A model generated the notes under the pieces. The model made no database searches. It saw only the letters and a list, made by a program, of their open reading frames with translations, and was not told the DNA's origin. The position numbers and the translations under genes are program-made. Of a DNA stretch of 64,000 nucleotides, positions 53,100 through 62,454 are shown one piece after another (the first letter of the stretch is position 1; each line of letters starts with the position of its first letter). Source of the stretch: Humidesulfovibrio sp. (lineage in GTDB: Bacteria > Desulfobacterota > Desulfovibrionia > Desulfovibrionales > Desulfovibrionaceae); the NCBI RefSeq assembly GCF_031082295.1, contig NZ_JAVHLD010000009.1:1-64000 (forward strand), in the 5' to 3' direction.

Positions 53100-53897
53100 G
53101 TGAACACGGACAGCCTTTCCCTCGTGAAAATGCAGGAGGTCATCGACGCCCTGCTCGGCCCGGACGGTTGCCCCTGGGACCGCAAGCAGACGCCGCTTAC
53201 GCTCTGCGACTACATCATCGAGGAAGCCTTCGAGCTGGTCTCGGCCATCCGCTCGGGCGACATCGCCGAGACTGCCGAGGAACTGGGCGACGTGCTCTTC
53301 CTGCTGCTCTTCGTCACCACCCTGCACGCCCGGGCCGGCCAGTTCGACCTGGACGAGGTGGTGACCACCAACGCGGCCAAGATGATCCGCCGCCACCCGC
53401 ACGTCTTCGGCGACACCAAGGTGGCCGACCAGGAAGAGCTGTTGCGCAACTGGGAACGCATCAAGCGCGGCGAGAAATCGGACAAGGCCGAGGACGGCAG
53501 GCAGCCCGGAGCCTTCGACTCGCTGCCCAAGGGCCTGCCGCCACTGCTGAAGGCCTACCGCATCCACTCCAAGGCCGCGCGCCTGGACTTCACCTGGGCC
53601 ACGGACGAGGACGCCCGCGCCCAGTACGACGCCGAGTGGCAGGAATACGAGGCGGCCTGCGAAAGCGGCAGCCAGGAGCGGATGGAGGAGGAATTCGGGG
53701 ACGCGCTGTTCACGCTGATCGAGCTGGGACGCCGCAAGGGCATCAAGGCCAACGCGGCCCTGGACCGGGCCAACCTGAAGTTTCTGGCGCGCTACGAACG
53801 CATGGAGGCCCTGGCCAGGGAGCGCGGCATGGACCTTGTGGACATGCCCATGGCGGACAAGGACCGCCTCTGGGCCGAGGTGAAGGCCGGAGCCTAG
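53100..53897 (+). CDS. mazG: Nucleoside triphosphate pyrophosphohydrolase MazG
   Basis: The 265-aa protein has two MazG domains. The first (about 15-105) has the metal-binding EEAFELVSAI and EELGDVLFLLLF helices; the second (about 165-250) has WQEYEAACES and EEEFGDALFTLIELG. It hydrolyses (d)NTPs to monophosphates, limiting damaged nucleotides or (p)ppGpp-linked toxicity. I chose the GTG at 53100, since AGGAG sits 8 nt upstream; the ATG at 53082 is an alternative with no ribosome site. Its end overlaps the ComFB-like gene, convergent, by 4 nt. Confidence 0.93.
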   Translation: MNTDSLSLVKMQEVIDALLGPDGCPWDRKQTPLTLCDYIIEEAFELVSAIRSGDIAETAEELGDVLFLLLFVTTLHARAGQFDLDEVVTTNAAKMIRRHPHVFGDTKVADQEELLRNWERIKRGEKSDKAEDGRQPGAFDSLPKGLPPLLKAYRIHSKAARLDFTWATDEDARAQYDAEWQEYEAACESGSQERMEEEFGDALFTLIELGRRKGIKANAALDRANLKFLARYERMEALARERGMDLVDMPMADKDRLWAEVKAGA

Positions 53898-54190
53898 CCC
53901 GCCTCGCGATCCGTGGGGGAAAGCTCCACGTGGTTCACCGCGTTGCGTAGCTCGCGGATGATCTCCTCGTCGCTCACAGACTCATGAATGATGATGGTGC
54001 CCTGCTGCCGATAGCGCGGGGGCAGGTTGTTCAGCGTCAGGGCGTAGATGTCCTGAATATCAAGATAGCTGGGGTGGTAGTCGAGATGCTCGGCCAGCAC
54101 CTGCGGCAAGAGCTTGATGACACGAAGCTCGTTGCGGTTGCGGATGTTGTCCAACGGAACGCCCGCCACTTCATACTTCTTCTGCGCCAT
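53894..54190 (-). CDS. ComFB-family protein
   Basis: The 98-aa protein resembles the ComFB (late competence development) family: RNRNELRVIKLLPQVLAEH, then YLDIQDIYALTLNNLPPRY with the conserved D-I-x-A-L-x-L-N-x-L-P-P pattern. The usual Cys pair before it is missing. ComFB members in other bacteria have been linked to competence and c-di-GMP sensing; the function here is open. Convergent with mazG. Confidence 0.82.
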   Translation of the reverse strand: MAQKKYEVAGVPLDNIRNRNELRVIKLLPQVLAEHLDYHPSYLDIQDIYALTLNNLPPRYRQQGTIIIHESVSDEEIIRELRNAVNHVELSPTDREAG

Positions 54191-54294
54191 GCCGAGCCCT
54201 CCGTGGGGTTTCGTTGCGCCAAGGCCCGACCCGCGAGATGCGGGCCGGGCGGTGTTGCCTTGAATCTAGCTCATGCGCCGGGAGCGCGCAAGCC

Positions 54295-55293
54295 CTAGGC
54301 GCCGGAACTGATGAAGCTTGCGGGGAATTCCATCTTCAGATTGCGCAGGGCCTCTTCGGCCTTCTCGCGTTCCGTGAAGGAGGCCTGCACGGCCATGAGC
54401 TCGCGCCCATCACGCACGACACGGGTGATCTTGGCGCTGCCGTAGCCGGACTGCACGAGGCGCTTCTGTACGCGGCGGGCGTTGTCGTCCTGCGAGAAGG
54501 CGCCGACCTGCACGGCGTACTTGCCGCCGTCGGCCTTCAGCTCGGCCTGGCTGGCGGGGTTTGACTTGGGCTGCACGCGGGCGGTGTTCTCGGCCACCTG
54601 GACCTGGCGCTCGGGCTTGGCCTGGGGCCTGGCGGGCTCCTCAACGATATTTCTTTCGACGATCCGCGGCTTGGAGCTGCGTGCGGGCGCGGACGCGGGC
54701 GCCTCGGCGGAGGCCAGCATGGCCTTGTTTCTGGCGTGGGCGGCGACGATGACCGGGTTGTCGGCGATGCCGTCCACGCGCACCTTGGCCACGCCGTTGT
54801 CGGCCATGCCGAGCATGCGCGCCGAAGCATAGGACAGGTCGATGATGCGTCCGTCCACGAAGGGACCACGATCGTTGACCGTCATATCCAGCTCGCGCCC
54901 GTTCTCGAGGTTGGTCACGCGGACCTTGGTGCCCAGGGGCAGGGTCTTGTGCGCGGCGGACACGCTGAACATGTCGTAGATCTCGCCGGTGGCCGTCTTC
55001 TTTCCGTGGAAGTCCCGGCCGTACCAGGAGGCGATGCCGACCTCGCTGTAGCCAAGGCCGGACTGGATGGGCCAGTAGGTGATGCCCTTGATGGAATAGG
55101 GCTGGATCTTGGGATCGACCGCGCCGGGGATTTTTGGGTAGCTCACGTTGCTGCGCCCCGCATCGGCCACCTGGGTCGACCGGGTGTTCTTCGGCGGCTC
55201 GGAGTAGATCCGCTCAAGCGAACCGGTGGGCAGATAGGCGCACCCGGTCAGGGCGAGCAGGGACAACATGGCGAAGATTCTGGGCAGCTTCAT
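54295..55293 (-). CDS. rlpA: Septal ring lytic transglycosylase RlpA family lipoprotein
   Basis: The 332-aa protein has a lipoprotein signal (LLALTGC), a double-psi beta-barrel (about 80-170; GIASWYGRDFHGKKTATGE, LPLGTKVRVTNL and VNDRGPFVDGRIIDLS), an Ala/Pro/Arg-rich linker and a C-terminal SPOR domain (about 255-330; KYAVQVGAFSQ) that binds denuded glycan at the septum. RlpA cleaves peptide-free glycan during daughter-cell separation. The ATG at 55293 opens the signal peptide; the upstream frame from 55395 is not supported. Confidence 0.94.
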   Translation of the reverse strand: MKLPRIFAMLSLLALTGCAYLPTGSLERIYSEPPKNTRSTQVADAGRSNVSYPKIPGAVDPKIQPYSIKGITYWPIQSGLGYSEVGIASWYGRDFHGKKTATGEIYDMFSVSAAHKTLPLGTKVRVTNLENGRELDMTVNDRGPFVDGRIIDLSYASARMLGMADNGVAKVRVDGIADNPVIVAAHARNKAMLASAEAPASAPARSSKPRIVERNIVEEPARPQAKPERQVQVAENTARVQPKSNPASQAELKADGGKYAVQVGAFSQDDNARRVQKRLVQSGYGSAKITRVVRDGRELMAVQASFTEREKAEEALRNLKMEFPASFISSGA

Positions 55294-55610
55294 GAACGGC
55301 CTCCGTGCGGACGTAGTATACGTCTCCCCTCCCAGGGTCCCCGCCAGGGTCCAGGTCTCCTCCCGGACTTGATGCGCGTCATGGCAGGTACGCACGTTTG
55401 CTCAATCGTCAGATCGAGCCAAAACTTTAGACGCTATTTTAGCGACTTTGGCTACAAAAATCTTATTCGCTTCGAGGCCATATTTTTCCTTGACATTCCA
55501 AGAGCGAGCGCTCAAAGCTAGCCCTCAATTGTCGTGAAGACCGGAAGCTTGTTGCCCCGGACAGAACACGACGCGAACGTCTTATCATCATTTCAGGAGC
55601 TTAGATTTTT
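55294..55610. other. Divergent promoter region of rlpA and RRM gene
   Basis: This 317-bp gap has an AT-rich centre (about 55405-55500) that should carry promoters for both directions. On the plus strand TTGACA occurs at about 55490 without a convincing -10 at standard spacing. No gene is supported. Confidence 0.45.
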
Positions 55611-55880
55611 ATGCCTAAGTCTATCTATGTCGGCAACATCCCCTTCAGCGCCTCTGAGGAAGACCTCCGCTCCATGTTCGGCCAGTACGGCGAGGTTATC
55701 TCCGTGAAGTTCATCAACGACCGCGAGACCGGTCGCTTCCGCGGCTTCGGCTTCGTGGAGATGGACGACGCTTCCGCCAAGCAGGCCATCGACGCGCTCA
55801 ATGGCAAGGAGATCTCCGGCCGCGCCCTTCGGGTCAACGAGGCCCAGGAGCGTCAGCCCCGCCCCCGTCGCGACTACTAG
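55611..55880 (+). CDS. RRM-type RNA-binding protein
   Basis: The 89-aa protein is a single RNA-recognition motif. RNP2 is IYVGNI (about 5-10) and RNP1 is RGFGFVEM (about 44-51), both with the aromatic residues that stack on RNA bases. A short Arg/Pro tail (RQPRPRRDY) ends it. Such small RRM proteins occur widely in deltaproteobacteria and cyanobacteria, often cold-responsive. It is followed by a strong terminator. Confidence 0.95.
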   Translation: MPKSIYVGNIPFSASEEDLRSMFGQYGEVISVKFINDRETGRFRGFGFVEMDDASAKQAIDALNGKEISGRALRVNEAQERQPRPRRDY

Positions 55881-55922
55881 TCGTCACGGCACGCCGGCAA
55901 TAGAAATACCCGGCTACCAGCG

Positions 55923-55953
55923 CCCCGTCCCGCCCCTGCGGGACGGGGTTTTT
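55923..55953 (+). terminator. Intrinsic terminator after RRM gene
   Basis: CCCCGTCCCGC, loop CCCT, GCGGGACGGGG is followed by TTTTT. It lies 42 nt past the stop. Confidence 0.95.
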
Positions 55954-56096
55954 CCTTTCATACGGAGCCCATGCAAGAGCCGTTTGAGCAGACGTCACAG
56001 CCTGCCGCGACACTGTTGCTCCAAAACAATTGTCCAGTTACATTGTCCCAAAGGTAATTCTCACCCCGTAACGCCCGCCCAAAGGAATCCTCTCCC

Positions 56097-57944
<1,848 letters not shown>

Positions 57945-57965
57945 CGTCAAACCGGAAGGACAGCC

Positions 57966-58916
57966 ATGAACCCGCTGCACCTGCTGCTGAAGCCCTCGGC
58001 CAAACGCTTCTTCGAAGAGGCGGACAAGATCCCGGGCTTCACCAACGGCAACAAGCTGCACGGGTACATCTACCTGCGCTGGCCCTACTTCTACATCGGC
58101 ATGGCCACGGGTGAGCATCCGCTTGCCCGTGGCCTTGCCCGTTTCTCACGCCTGCTGGACAGGGCCTTCCCCTCCCGCGTGGAGAAGCGCCGCAAGGCCC
58201 GCCGCGCGCAGAAGGCCAGCGGGGGCCTCCGCTTCGCGGACACCTACCACGGCAAGGTGCTGCCCACCGAGGAGGCCACCAAGCTCGTCAAGATCGGACG
58301 CGAGGTGAAGCTCACCGCGCCCGAATCCGTGGTGCCCTACCAGCTCGCCCGCGACATCGTGCTCAAGAACCCGGACCATATCGTGGTCTTCGACTGCCCC
58401 TGCCGCGCCTCCCGCAAGACCCCCTGCTCGCCCATGGACGTCTGCCTCGTCATGGGCGAACCCTTCGCCAGCCTGGTGCTGGAGCACAACGGCAAGCGCG
58501 CACGGCGCATCAGCGTGGACGAGGCGGCGGACATCCTCAAGGCCGAGCACGCGCGCGGCCACGTGCACCACGCATTCTTCAAGGACGTGGCGCTGGGCCG
58601 CTTCTACGCCATCTGCAACTGCTGCGGCTGCTGCTGCGGGGCCATGCAGGCCCAGCGAAACGGCGTGGAGATGCTCGCCAGTTCCGGCTATGTCGCCCAG
58701 GTGGACGCCGAGGCTTGCGTGGGTTGCGGCAACTGCGTGAAGTATTGCCAGTTCGGCGCGCTCAAGGCCCGCGACCGCTCCCTCCAGATCAAAAGCGCGC
58801 GCTGCATGGGCTGCGGGGCCTGCGTGAGCAAATGCCCCAAACAGGCCCTCACGCTCAAGGCCGACCCCTCGCGCGGGATGCCGCTGCTGGTCGAAGAATT
58901 GAGCAAACATGCCTGA
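57966..58916 (+). CDS. 4Fe-4S binding protein with unusual Cys cluster
   Basis: The 316-aa protein has CPCRASRKTPCSPMDVC (about 144-160), a striking CNCCGCCCGAMQ run (about 219-230) and two ferredoxin 4Fe-4S motifs (CVGCGNCVKYCQ and CMGCGACVSKCP) near the C-terminus. The N-terminal third is basic with no membrane helix. Similar proteins occur in sulfate reducers but I know no assigned function; electron transfer or a hydrophobic-substrate reductase module are possible. It follows typA closely, so it may be co-transcribed. Confidence 0.85.
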   Translation: MNPLHLLLKPSAKRFFEEADKIPGFTNGNKLHGYIYLRWPYFYIGMATGEHPLARGLARFSRLLDRAFPSRVEKRRKARRAQKASGGLRFADTYHGKVLPTEEATKLVKIGREVKLTAPESVVPYQLARDIVLKNPDHIVVFDCPCRASRKTPCSPMDVCLVMGEPFASLVLEHNGKRARRISVDEAADILKAEHARGHVHHAFFKDVALGRFYAICNCCGCCCGAMQAQRNGVEMLASSGYVAQVDAEACVGCGNCVKYCQFGALKARDRSLQIKSARCMGCGACVSKCPKQALTLKADPSRGMPLLVEELSKHA

Positions 58917-59040
58917 ACCGGCGGCCCTGACCGGCCGCCCCGCAGGGCTGAAGCTCGTGGCCCTGCTGGAGCTGCTGAAAAGGGAGCCGGGGCGCAACGC
59001 CCGGAACCTGCAAGACCGAGCGCCGCACCCCGGCTATTGA
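58909..59040 (+). CDS. Possible 43-aa coupled small ORF
   Basis: ATG at 58909 overlaps the stop of the Fe-S gene by 8 nt and opens a 43-residue frame starting MPEPAALTGRPAG, with LVALLELLKREPG in the middle. There is no ribosome site other than coupling. It could be translated by re-initiation, or be noise. No family recognised. Confidence 0.25.
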   Translation: MPEPAALTGRPAGLKLVALLELLKREPGRNARNLQDRAPHPGY

Positions 59041-59064
59041 GGGGCGGATTAGGAGGCGTCGCGG

Positions 59065-59331
59065 CTAGTCGATGTAGTCGCCGCCAGGCACATTGGCCTT
59101 GGCGCTCAGGGGGTGCACGTCCTTGAGCTGGGCCTGCATGTACTCCACGCGAGCATGAAGTTCCTGCATGCGCTCGGTCTCGATGGCCTGGGCCTGCTCG
59201 CTGGTGAGGCCGCCGCGAACATCGGCGGCTGCGCTCTCCTGAAGCTGGCTGTCCTTCTTGCTACAGGCGGCGCCCACGATCAGCATGGCGACAAAAGCGA
59301 CCCTGACGATGATCTGCATGGCGGTGTTCAT
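59065..59331 (-). CDS. Small lipoprotein of unknown function
   Basis: The 88-aa protein has a lipoprotein signal (MQIIVRVAFVAMLIVGAAC, Cys at about 23) followed by SKKDSQLQES and a helical, coiled-coil-like segment (about 45-72, QAQAIETERMQELHARVEYM). The ATG at 59331 has AGGAAG upstream. It is divergent from the LysR gene. Function unknown. Confidence 0.7.
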   Translation of the reverse strand: MNTAMQIIVRVAFVAMLIVGAACSKKDSQLQESAAADVRGGLTSEQAQAIETERMQELHARVEYMQAQLKDVHPLSAKANVPGGDYID

Positions 59332-59543
59332 GTTCCTGCTTCCTTTCGCGCCGGTGGCGCGGCGGTTTTGACTTCCGATGCGGACCCGCGAAAACTGCGG
59401 GAGCGCGCTCTCCATGGCTGCACACTGATCTCGCCCGGTTTGGTTGTAAATGCGGAAGATTTTGAGTATGCCTTCGGCTGAGGCGAAGGCTCAAGCCTGA
59501 CGCCGCGGCCCGCAAATGCACGCCCCTGCTGGAGGAACACCAG

Positions 59544-60446
59544 ATGTCCTTTGACCTCACGGACTTGCGCTTGTTCCTGCACGTGGTGGAAAGCGGCAGC
59601 ATCACCAGCGGGGCGGAGCGCTCCTATCTGGCCCTGGCCTCGGCCAGCGCGCGCATCAGGAACATGGAAGACGCGTTGGGAGTTCCGCTGCTCACGCGCG
59701 GACGGCGCGGCGTGGCCCCCACCGAGGCCGGGCAGGCCCTCATCCGCCACGCACAGAGCATCATGCAGGAATGGGAGCGCATGGTGGGCGACGTAAGCGA
59801 GTACGGCCAGGGGCTCAAGGGCCACATCCGGCTGCTCTGCAACACCGCCACCATCACCGAGTACCTGCCCGAAGTGCTCAGCACCTACCTCAACGCGCAC
59901 CCCAACGTGGGCATCGACGTGCAGGAGCGCGTCAGCGCCGAGATCGTGCAGAGCCTGCTGGACGACAAGGCCGATGTGGGCGTGGTGGCCAGGAATTCCG
60001 ATGTGGGCGACCTTGCCACCTTCCCCTTCCGCACGCTCCAGCTTGTGCTGGTGGTCTCGCCCAAACATCCGCTGGCGGCCCGGCGCGCCGTGTCCTTCGT
60101 CGACACCCTCGACTACGAGTTCGTGGGCCTGGGCGAGGGCAGCTCCATCCAGAAGTACCTTGAAGCCCACGCCAGCCGCGCGGGCAAGCGCATCAACTAC
60201 CGGGTGCGCCTGCGCGGGTTCATGGCCGCCTCGCGCCTGGTGGAGAACAACGTGGGCATCGCCGTCATTCCCGAAAGCGCCGCCCTGCGCTGCAAGAAGA
60301 CCATGAACCTGCGCGTGGTGCGCCTCGCGGACGACTGGGCCACGCGCCAGCTCATGCTCTGCGTGCGGGACTTTGACCGCCAGCCCCTGCACATCCGCGA
60401 GTTCATCGAGCACATCCGCGAGCCCGCAACGCCCCAGGAGCCCTGA
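59544..60446 (+). CDS. LysR-family transcriptional regulator
   Basis: The 300-aa protein has an N-terminal winged HTH (about 3-62; LRLFLHVVESGSITSGAERS then ALGVPLLTRGRRGVAPTEAG) and a periplasmic-binding-like effector domain (about 90-295). It resembles the LysR group next to transporter or metabolic genes, but here the only near neighbours are a divergent lipoprotein gene and the cobalamin-riboswitch cassette 70 nt downstream. Its target is unknown. Confidence 0.95.
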   Translation: MSFDLTDLRLFLHVVESGSITSGAERSYLALASASARIRNMEDALGVPLLTRGRRGVAPTEAGQALIRHAQSIMQEWERMVGDVSEYGQGLKGHIRLLCNTATITEYLPEVLSTYLNAHPNVGIDVQERVSAEIVQSLLDDKADVGVVARNSDVGDLATFPFRTLQLVLVVSPKHPLAARRAVSFVDTLDYEFVGLGEGSSIQKYLEAHASRAGKRINYRVRLRGFMAASRLVENNVGIAVIPESAALRCKKTMNLRVVRLADDWATRQLMLCVRDFDRQPLHIREFIEHIREPATPQEP

Positions 60447-60479
60447 GCGCGAATCATGGCCCACTTGGGCAGCCTTGGC

Positions 60480-60509
60480 TTGACGCCAACAGCCCGGCTT
60501 GTGTATATT
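60480..60509 (+). promoter_or_regulatory. Sigma-70 promoter of the riboswitch-peptide operon
   Basis: TTGACG (60480-60485) and TATATT (60504-60509) are 18 nt apart, both close to consensus. Predicted start is near 60516, right at the beginning of the cobalamin aptamer, 33 nt after the LysR stop. Confidence 0.75.
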
Positions 60510-60515
60510 TTTCGG

Positions 60516-60672
60516 ACTGAGGCAACATCTCAGAACACGGTTGAAGTCCGTGACGGTCCCGCCGCTGTAACCGGGGACGCCGTGCGCAAGGCGAGAGCCG
60601 CCACTTTCAGGTCAAAACCTGGGGGGAAGGTCGCGCACAGGCGGATGATCCGGAAGTCAGAAGATCTGTTGC
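60516..60672 (+). ncRNA. Cobalamin riboswitch aptamer
   Basis: The conserved core is recognisable: GAAGTCCGTGACGGTCCCGC, then CGCTGTAA, a variant B12 box around GCCACTTTCAGG, GGGAAGGT, and the final GGATGATCCGGAAGTCAG. It is followed by a strong terminator (60706-60745), so adenosyl- or methylcobalamin probably switches the operon off by premature termination. Unusually, the gene it controls is not a B12 synthesis, transport or isozyme gene but a small peptide and a radical SAM enzyme. Confidence 0.92.
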
Positions 60673-60705
60673 TTCAATAATTTTCAAGGAATCTGATGGC
60701 AAAGG

Positions 60706-60745
60706 ATTCCGGCCGCTCTGCATGGGGCGGCCGGAATCCTTTTTT
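60706..60745 (+). terminator. Riboswitch expression-platform terminator
   Basis: GGATTCCGGCCGC (60706-60718) and GCGGCCGGAATCC (60727-60739) form a perfect 13-bp stem with an 8-nt loop, followed by six T. It lies between the aptamer and the peptide ATG (60770), so it can control read-through. Confidence 0.93.
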
Positions 60746-60769
60746 ATTACCCTTAATTCGGAGGTCGAC

Positions 60770-60907
60770 ATGGAGACGAAGAAAGACGCCCAGAAGAAGA
60801 CGAGCACGGCCAAGGACAAGGACATCATCGCCTTCCGCAAGAAATGCTCCGCCGACGGCACGGGCCTTTCGCACTACATCCTCGTCAGCGAGAAGGCGAA
60901 GCCCTAG
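60770..60907 (+). CDS. Short Lys-rich peptide, probable RiPP precursor (CbpA-like)
   Basis: The 45-aa peptide starts METKKDAQKKTSTAKDKD and continues IIAFRKKCSADGTGLSHYIL. It has a Lys/Thr/Ser-rich leader-like half, a single Cys (26) and a conserved-looking core around CSADGTGLSHY (26-36). CGGAGG sits 5 nt before the ATG; the frame also opens at 60722 but that start has no ribosome site and overlaps the terminator. It lies downstream of the cobalamin riboswitch and 2 nt before a radical SAM gene. This agrees with what I recall of the CbpA family of modified peptide precursors named for cobalamin-riboswitch control; exact family membership is from memory. Confidence 0.8.
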   Translation: METKKDAQKKTSTAKDKDIIAFRKKCSADGTGLSHYILVSEKAKP

Positions 60908-60909
60908 CC

Positions 60910-62319
60910 ATGACCGCAAAGAGTTCCGCAAGCGGGGCGGCCCTCGCGGGCCGCTTCGCCAACACCGGCGACGGCCCGCAGCTCATCCCCGTGGACATCG
61001 GCCACAAGACGCACATGGCGCTCATCGAGCCGGACACGGCCTTCTGGTCCCTGGTGCGCAAAAGCTCCCTGGCCAAAACGCTGCGCTCGCCCGAGTTCCT
61101 TGACCAGGTCCGCGCCAATTCGGGCGCCTTCGCCAAGGAGATGCACGACCTGCGCTTCGGCCTCACGCCCTCGGCGGTGTATTTCAACCCCACAGCGCGC
61201 TGCAACCTGAACTGCGGCTACTGCTACATCCCCACCGAGATGCGCCGCAACGGCGAGCACATGCCCACCGAGCGACTGCTCGACGCCCTGGGCAGGCTCA
61301 AGGACTGGTTCACCGCGCACCTGCCCGCGGGCCGCCTGCCGCAGATCGTCTTCCACGGGGCCGAGCCGCTGCTCAACCACGAGGCCGTGTTCGCAGGCAT
61401 CGAGCGCTATGCCGGAGACTTCAGCTTCGGCGTGCAGACCAACGCCACCAACCTGGACGAGGCCGCCATCGAGTTCCTGACCAGCCACAAGGTCGGCATT
61501 GGGCTGTCGCTGGACGCCGCCACCGCGCGCATCGCCAACCGCACGCGCACCACCTGGGGCGGCAAGGGCGTGTACGATGTCGTGGTCCAGGCCATGGAGC
61601 GCTTGAAGGGCTACCCGCTCTACAACGTCATCTGCACCGTCACCAAGGAGAACATGCGCACCCTGCCCCAGCTGGTGGAATTCTTCCACGGGCACGAGGT
61701 TCCGGTGACCATGCTGAACATCCTGCGCTGCACCATGCCCGCCTCCAGGGAGCTCAAGCCGGACGAGGCCGAGGCCGCCAAGCACTACACCGCCGCCCTG
61801 GACCGCTCCTACGAGTTGTACCAGAAGACCGGCCGCAAGCTTGTGGTGGCCAACTTCGCCAACATCCTGCTGTCCATCGTGGCGCCCACGGCCCGGCGCC
61901 TCATGTGCGACATCTCGCCTTGCGGCGGCGGACGCTGCTTCTTCGCCCTGGCCCCGGACGGGGGTCTCTTCCCGTGCAGCGAGTTCATCGGCCTGCCGGA
62001 TTACAACGGCGGCAACCTCTTCAAGGACAAACTTGACGACGTGCTGGTGTCCCCGGCCTTCAAGCGCGTGACGGGCCGCAAGGTGGAGGACATCGACTCC
62101 TGCCGGACCTGCGCCATTCGCCACTTCTGCGGCTCGCCCTGCCCGGCGGAAGCCCAGGAAATGAATGGCGGCATGGACAAGAAGGGGGCCTTCTGCGCCT
62201 TCTACGAGGAGCAGGTCCGCTACGCCTTCCGGCTCCTGGCCGACAAGAAGGCAGATGCCTTCCTCTTTGACGGCTGGGACAAGGACGTGGAGACCGTGTT
62301 CGACGTGAACCAGTCCTGA
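60910..62319 (+). CDS. Radical SAM/SPASM peptide-modifying enzyme (CbpB-like)
   Basis: The 469-aa enzyme has the radical SAM motif CNLNCGYC (about 98-105) for the SAM-bound 4Fe-4S cluster and the GGE-like IVFHGAEPLL. A Cys-rich SPASM-type C-terminus (about 335-425; CDISPCGGGRC, GLFPCSEF, CRTCAIRHFCGSPC, FCAFYEE) suits two auxiliary clusters. An N-terminal region of about 90 residues could recognise the leader. Such enzymes make thioether or C-C crosslinks or other changes in RiPP precursors. It starts 2 nt after the precursor stop and ends at a terminator, so peptide and enzyme form one closed operon. I call it CbpB-like from context and recall. Confidence 0.88.
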   Translation: MTAKSSASGAALAGRFANTGDGPQLIPVDIGHKTHMALIEPDTAFWSLVRKSSLAKTLRSPEFLDQVRANSGAFAKEMHDLRFGLTPSAVYFNPTARCNLNCGYCYIPTEMRRNGEHMPTERLLDALGRLKDWFTAHLPAGRLPQIVFHGAEPLLNHEAVFAGIERYAGDFSFGVQTNATNLDEAAIEFLTSHKVGIGLSLDAATARIANRTRTTWGGKGVYDVVVQAMERLKGYPLYNVICTVTKENMRTLPQLVEFFHGHEVPVTMLNILRCTMPASRELKPDEAEAAKHYTAALDRSYELYQKTGRKLVVANFANILLSIVAPTARRLMCDISPCGGGRCFFALAPDGGLFPCSEFIGLPDYNGGNLFKDKLDDVLVSPAFKRVTGRKVEDIDSCRTCAIRHFCGSPCPAEAQEMNGGMDKKGAFCAFYEEQVRYAFRLLADKKADAFLFDGWDKDVETVFDVNQS

Positions 62320-62367
62320 GGCAACCCCGCGCCGCTTCCGGGCAACCGGCGCGCGCAAGCCTTCTTG

Positions 62368-62408
62368 TGTGCGGATGACAGGAGCGCTTCTTGTCATCCG
62401 CACATTTC
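62368..62408 (+). terminator. Terminator after radical SAM gene
   Basis: TGTGCGGATGACA (62368-62380) and TGTCATCCGCACA (62392-62404) form a perfect 13-bp stem over an 11-nt loop, followed by TTTC. It closes the riboswitch operon and separates it from the exporter genes. Confidence 0.75.
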
Positions 62409-62422
62409 AAACATATGTTTGA
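62407..62422. promoter_or_regulatory. Perfect 16-bp palindromic operator upstream of ABC exporter
   Basis: TCAAACATATGTTTGA is a perfect palindrome 33 nt before the HlyD-type ATG. Its core AAACA-N2-TGTTT recurs at 40434-40445 before the RND efflux operon. A TTGACA-like -35 box overlaps its right end. A TetR-type repressor is a likely reader; no such gene is in the window. Confidence 0.65.
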
Positions 62423-62454
62423 CACAGCCTGCGCAGAAGGTGTAAGGCTGGGGC

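Noticed and set aside
54227-54250. Hairpin between rlpA and the ComFB-like gene as a terminator
   Set aside because: Ten-bp stem with one mismatch and no T-run on either strand; not strong enough to call.
60722-60769. Longer version of the riboswitch-controlled peptide starting at 60722
   Set aside because: Its start lies within the terminator stem and lacks a ribosome site, while the ATG at 60770 has CGGAGG at good spacing.
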